64,000 nucleotides of DNA from Bacillus albus. Its GTDB lineage: Bacteria > Bacillota > Bacilli > Bacillales > Bacillaceae_G. Positions within the stretch are counted from its first letter, which is position 1. The number at the start of each line of letters is the position of its first letter. The notes beneath the pieces were generated by a model, which was given only the letters and a program-made list of their open reading frames with translations, did not search any database and had not been told where the DNA came from. Positions 61,784-64,000 of the stretch are shown here, piece after piece. The DNA lies in the NCBI RefSeq assembly GCF_001884185.1, contig NZ_MAOE01000068.1, positions 27,910 to 91,909 on the forward strand, in the 5' to 3' direction. A program made the position numbers and the translations under genes.

Positions 61784-61851
61784 ACTTTAAAACTAGAGTA
61801 AGATACGAAGTCTTTAACTTAATAGACTCGCAGTCGCAGGAGTGATAAGTA

Positions 61852-64000
61852 GTGAAAAAGTTCAAGTGGAGCATCTTGTTGTTTATTATTTTAGCTCTTG
61901 TGTTATCAACAGGGGTCTCCTATTTAGCGTTAAACCAAAATGTTAAGAAAGCAAATGAGAACACCACGCCCAAAATGACAGTTGCATTGGTAAATGAAGA
62001 TCAAGGTACTGTATTTGAAGGTAATAAAATAGCGTTTGGAGATCAATTTGTTAAAAATGTAAATAAAAATACGAAACAAGAATGGTACGTAGTGAGTCGC
62101 GGAGTTGCAGAAAGTGGTTTGAAAAATAATAATTACAATATGATGATTGTAATACCTAACGATTTTTCAAGAAAGGCTGTTGCGATTGATTCAGAACTTC
62201 CAGAAAAATTAACATTAAATTACAAGGTAAATGCAACTGGAAATAAAGATTTGAAAGCTGAGGCAGAAAATACAGCTTCTGCTATTTTAGAAGATTTTAA
62301 TAAGCAAATCATCGATGTTTATTTTGCAAGTATTATCGGTAAGTTGCAAGGTGCACAAGATAATATAGGTAAAATAATTGAAAAAGGGACTAATCAAACG
62401 ACTATGTATAAAAAAGATGTACATAGCCCGTTAGCGAATTACACAAATCAATTTAAAACGGTACAAGATTACACTGGTATTTCTGTTAATAGTTTTAAAG
62501 GATTCCAAGATGTTTTAAAAGGGTTTGGTCAAGCTTTAGATGAAGGGAATAAATCTAATAATACGTATTTAGAAGGATTTAATAACTTTCAAAAAATGCA
62601 AACTGATAATAATCTGTTAGCAAATAATTTTACAAATCAATTTAATCAGTATATGAGCGATATGAATTCAGGAGATACTTTAAAGCAGTTAAGCGCATTG
62701 GAGTCTGCAAATAAAATTATCGCCAATCAATTTACGCTTTCAGAGAAAGATCCTAATATTTTAGCAGATGCTTCAGCAATACAAAAATATTTAACAGATG
62801 TAAAAAAACAAGTGTCAGAATATGATACAGAACTTGCAGGGAAATTAGAGAGTGACATACAAGCGACAATCCTTAAACGATTACAAAAGTCTATATCAAA
62901 TGATGGACAACACGAAGTAGTTATAAATTCGTTAATGAAACAACCAGATATTCGTATCAAGCAACAAATTGAAAATTTAATTACAAAGTTGCCTAGTATG
63001 AATATGGAAGAAATCGTTCAAAGTGATTTGCCTGATGTAACGAAATTACAACTGAAAAACGTAATCCAATTTACGAATAAATATAATAAAGAAAATAATT
63101 TTAATTATAATCCAGTCAATAAAATATCTTTAGGAAACTCAATTAAAGAAGTAAAAGAAAGTTTGGCTAAAGATGGAATTACATTCAGTGATACAGCGAA
63201 AGTAATTGGAATGGATTCTTCGCAAACTATGAATATAACTATTCCTAGTGGCTTTGAGTTATATGGTAGTACAGATTCACTATTAATTGATGGTGTGGAC
63301 CGTACAAGTGAATTCTTGCAAAACGGAGCAGTTGCAATATCAGCACGTAATGAGGGAGATTTGAAAATTAGCCTTCATGTGAAGTTAGTAGATCCAAGTA
63401 TCAATATAGATGTTTTCTCTCCAGTAACGTGGGAATGGAAATTGAATGGTAATTACGAGAAAGAAACCAGTACCGGAAAAGAAGAACCTAAAAAAGAAGA
63501 ACCAAATAAAGAGAATGAAGGAACAAAAACAGAAAATAGCAAGGTAGAAAATGTAGTTAATCAAACGCAGTATGGAATCATGCCGCTAGTAAACACTGTT
63601 AAAAAGCCTATCATTCAAAAGACAGAACAGAATAATAATAACACCGGAGGAAACCCAGAAGGCGGAACGGGAACAGATAACGGAAACGGAGGAAACCCAG
63701 AAGGCGGAACGGGAACAGATAACGGAAACGGAGGAAACCCAGGAAGCGGAACGGGAACAGATAACGGAAACGGAGGAAACCCAGAAGGCGGAACGGGGAC
63801 AGATAACGGAAACGGAGGAAACCCAGAAGGCGGAACGGGAACAGATAACGGGAACGGAGGAAACCCAGGAGGCGGAACGGGAACAGATAACGGAAACGGA
63901 GGAAACCCAGGAGGCGGAACGGGAACAGATAACGGAAACGGAGGAAACCCAGGAGGCGGAACGGGGACAGATAACGGAAACGGAGGAAACCCAGGAGGCG
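61852..64000 (+). CDS. esaA: EsaA/YueB-like type VII secretion membrane protein (partial)
   Basis: The gene starts at GTG 61852 (GCAGGAG before it) and runs off the window after 716 codons. N-terminal membrane helix (residues 3-27, ILLFIILALVLSTGVSYLAL) and a long extracellular region like YhgE/Pip and EsaA/YueB: KMTVALVNEDQGTVFEG, NNYNMMIVIPNDFSRKA, long helical stretches (about 130-400), then TWEWKLNGNY. From about residue 540 it is low-complexity, with Lys/Glu/Pro first and then 14-residue GGNP(E/G)GGTGTDNGN repeats. EsaA/YueB is a type VII channel component and, in B. subtilis, a phage SPP1 receptor. The C-terminal helices lie outside the window. Confidence 0.88.
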   Translation, partial: MKKFKWSILLFIILALVLSTGVSYLALNQNVKKANENTTPKMTVALVNEDQGTVFEGNKIAFGDQFVKNVNKNTKQEWYVVSRGVAESGLKNNNYNMMIVIPNDFSRKAVAIDSELPEKLTLNYKVNATGNKDLKAEAENTASAILEDFNKQIIDVYFASIIGKLQGAQDNIGKIIEKGTNQTTMYKKDVHSPLANYTNQFKTVQDYTGISVNSFKGFQDVLKGFGQALDEGNKSNNTYLEGFNNFQKMQTDNNLLANNFTNQFNQYMSDMNSGDTLKQLSALESANKIIANQFTLSEKDPNILADASAIQKYLTDVKKQVSEYDTELAGKLESDIQATILKRLQKSISNDGQHEVVINSLMKQPDIRIKQQIENLITKLPSMNMEEIVQSDLPDVTKLQLKNVIQFTNKYNKENNFNYNPVNKISLGNSIKEVKESLAKDGITFSDTAKVIGMDSSQTMNITIPSGFELYGSTDSLLIDGVDRTSEFLQNGAVAISARNEGDLKISLHVKLVDPSINIDVFSPVTWEWKLNGNYEKETSTGKEEPKKEEPNKENEGTKTENSKVENVVNQTQYGIMPLVNTVKKPIIQKTEQNNNNTGGNPEGGTGTDNGNGGNPEGGTGTDNGNGGNPGSGTGTDNGNGGNPEGGTGTDNGNGGNPEGGTGTDNGNGGNPGGGTGTDNGNGGNPGGGTGTDNGNGGNPGGGTGTDNGNGGNPGG
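63646..64000 (+). repeat. 42-bp tandem repeats coding Gly/Asn/Thr-rich units
   Basis: Eight complete copies and part of a ninth, each 42 bp coding GGNPxxGTGTDNGN. Units differ at the fifth and sixth residue (EG, GS or GG) and at a few third positions. The array continues past the window end. Confidence 0.9.

Noticed and set aside
63646-64000. Possible CRISPR or non-coding satellite
   Set aside because: Repeats are contiguous 42-bp units in frame with the EsaA-like protein.

Overview
The window looks like a chromosome segment of a Bacillus cereus group strain (cereus/thuringiensis/mycoides type). It is AT-rich. Starts are mostly preceded by strong GGAGG-type ribosome binding sites, and TTG or GTG starts are common. 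Several genes belong to cereus-group lineages: a 138-residue FosB, an ExsB/CotG-like spore protein paired with CotH, a 391-residue second alanine racemase, a camelysin/TasA-type protein, and a type VII secretion locus with an EsaA/YueB-like protein. No rRNA, tRNA, CRISPR array or intact insertion sequence was seen.

Layout. (1) 1-2230 is a decayed polymorphic-toxin locus on the minus strand: a partial immunity-like reading, a nuclease-like toxin tail with in-frame stops, a probably intact small gene that may encode an immunity protein, and a frameshifted LXG toxin lacking its N-terminus. (2) 2350-5036 is a histidine kinase/NarL-type response regulator pair behind a structured leader that ends in an intrinsic-terminator-like hairpin. 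(3) 5440-12207 holds secreted and surface proteins (Vpr-like subtilase with a dockerin-like C-terminus, stand-alone camelysin/TasA homologue, a small orphan secreted protein) and a broken HTH regulator next to a small membrane protein. (4) 12256-15000 has a transposase remnant, a Zur-type zinc-binding lipoprotein gene, a small membrane peptide, a reductase and a tail fragment of namA. (5) 15024-28461 is core-like: Ogt, an OppA-type lipoprotein, FosB, phosphatase, ExsB-like/CotH pair, NUDIX, DedA, MOP flippase, CorA, YcgR/YcgQ pair and a hot-dog thioesterase. (6) 28588-41859 carries a YjcZ peptide, cardiolipin synthase, CotF-like protein, a CBS transporter-like protein, CbpA (c-di-AMP binding), BrnQ, CsaA, SpoIIP, a D,D-carboxypeptidase and NUDIX. 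(7) 42045-61025 holds an amidase, MFS transporter, NfeD/SPFH pair, alanine racemase, YjiC-like glycosyltransferase, YitT, a MocR regulator and many GNAT acetyltransferases. (8) 61428-64000 is the start of a type VII secretion (Yuk/Ess-like) locus: WXG100 protein, then an EsaA/YueB-like protein running off the window in an array of 42-bp repeats.

How the genes fit together. The ExsB-like substrate and CotH kinase are divergent neighbours and probably act together in spore coat and exosporium assembly. SpoIIP, the CotF-like and YjcZ proteins add to the sporulation content. CodY-like boxes stand before vpr, cbpA and brnQ, consistent with nutrient control of protease, c-di-AMP effector and branched-chain amino acid uptake. 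The LXG toxin remnants at the left end are the kind of cargo exported by the type VII locus at the right end. I found no clearly new multi-gene system. The best candidates for something undescribed are the kinase leader RNA, the palindrome-controlled orphan secreted protein and the decayed toxin/immunity remnants.
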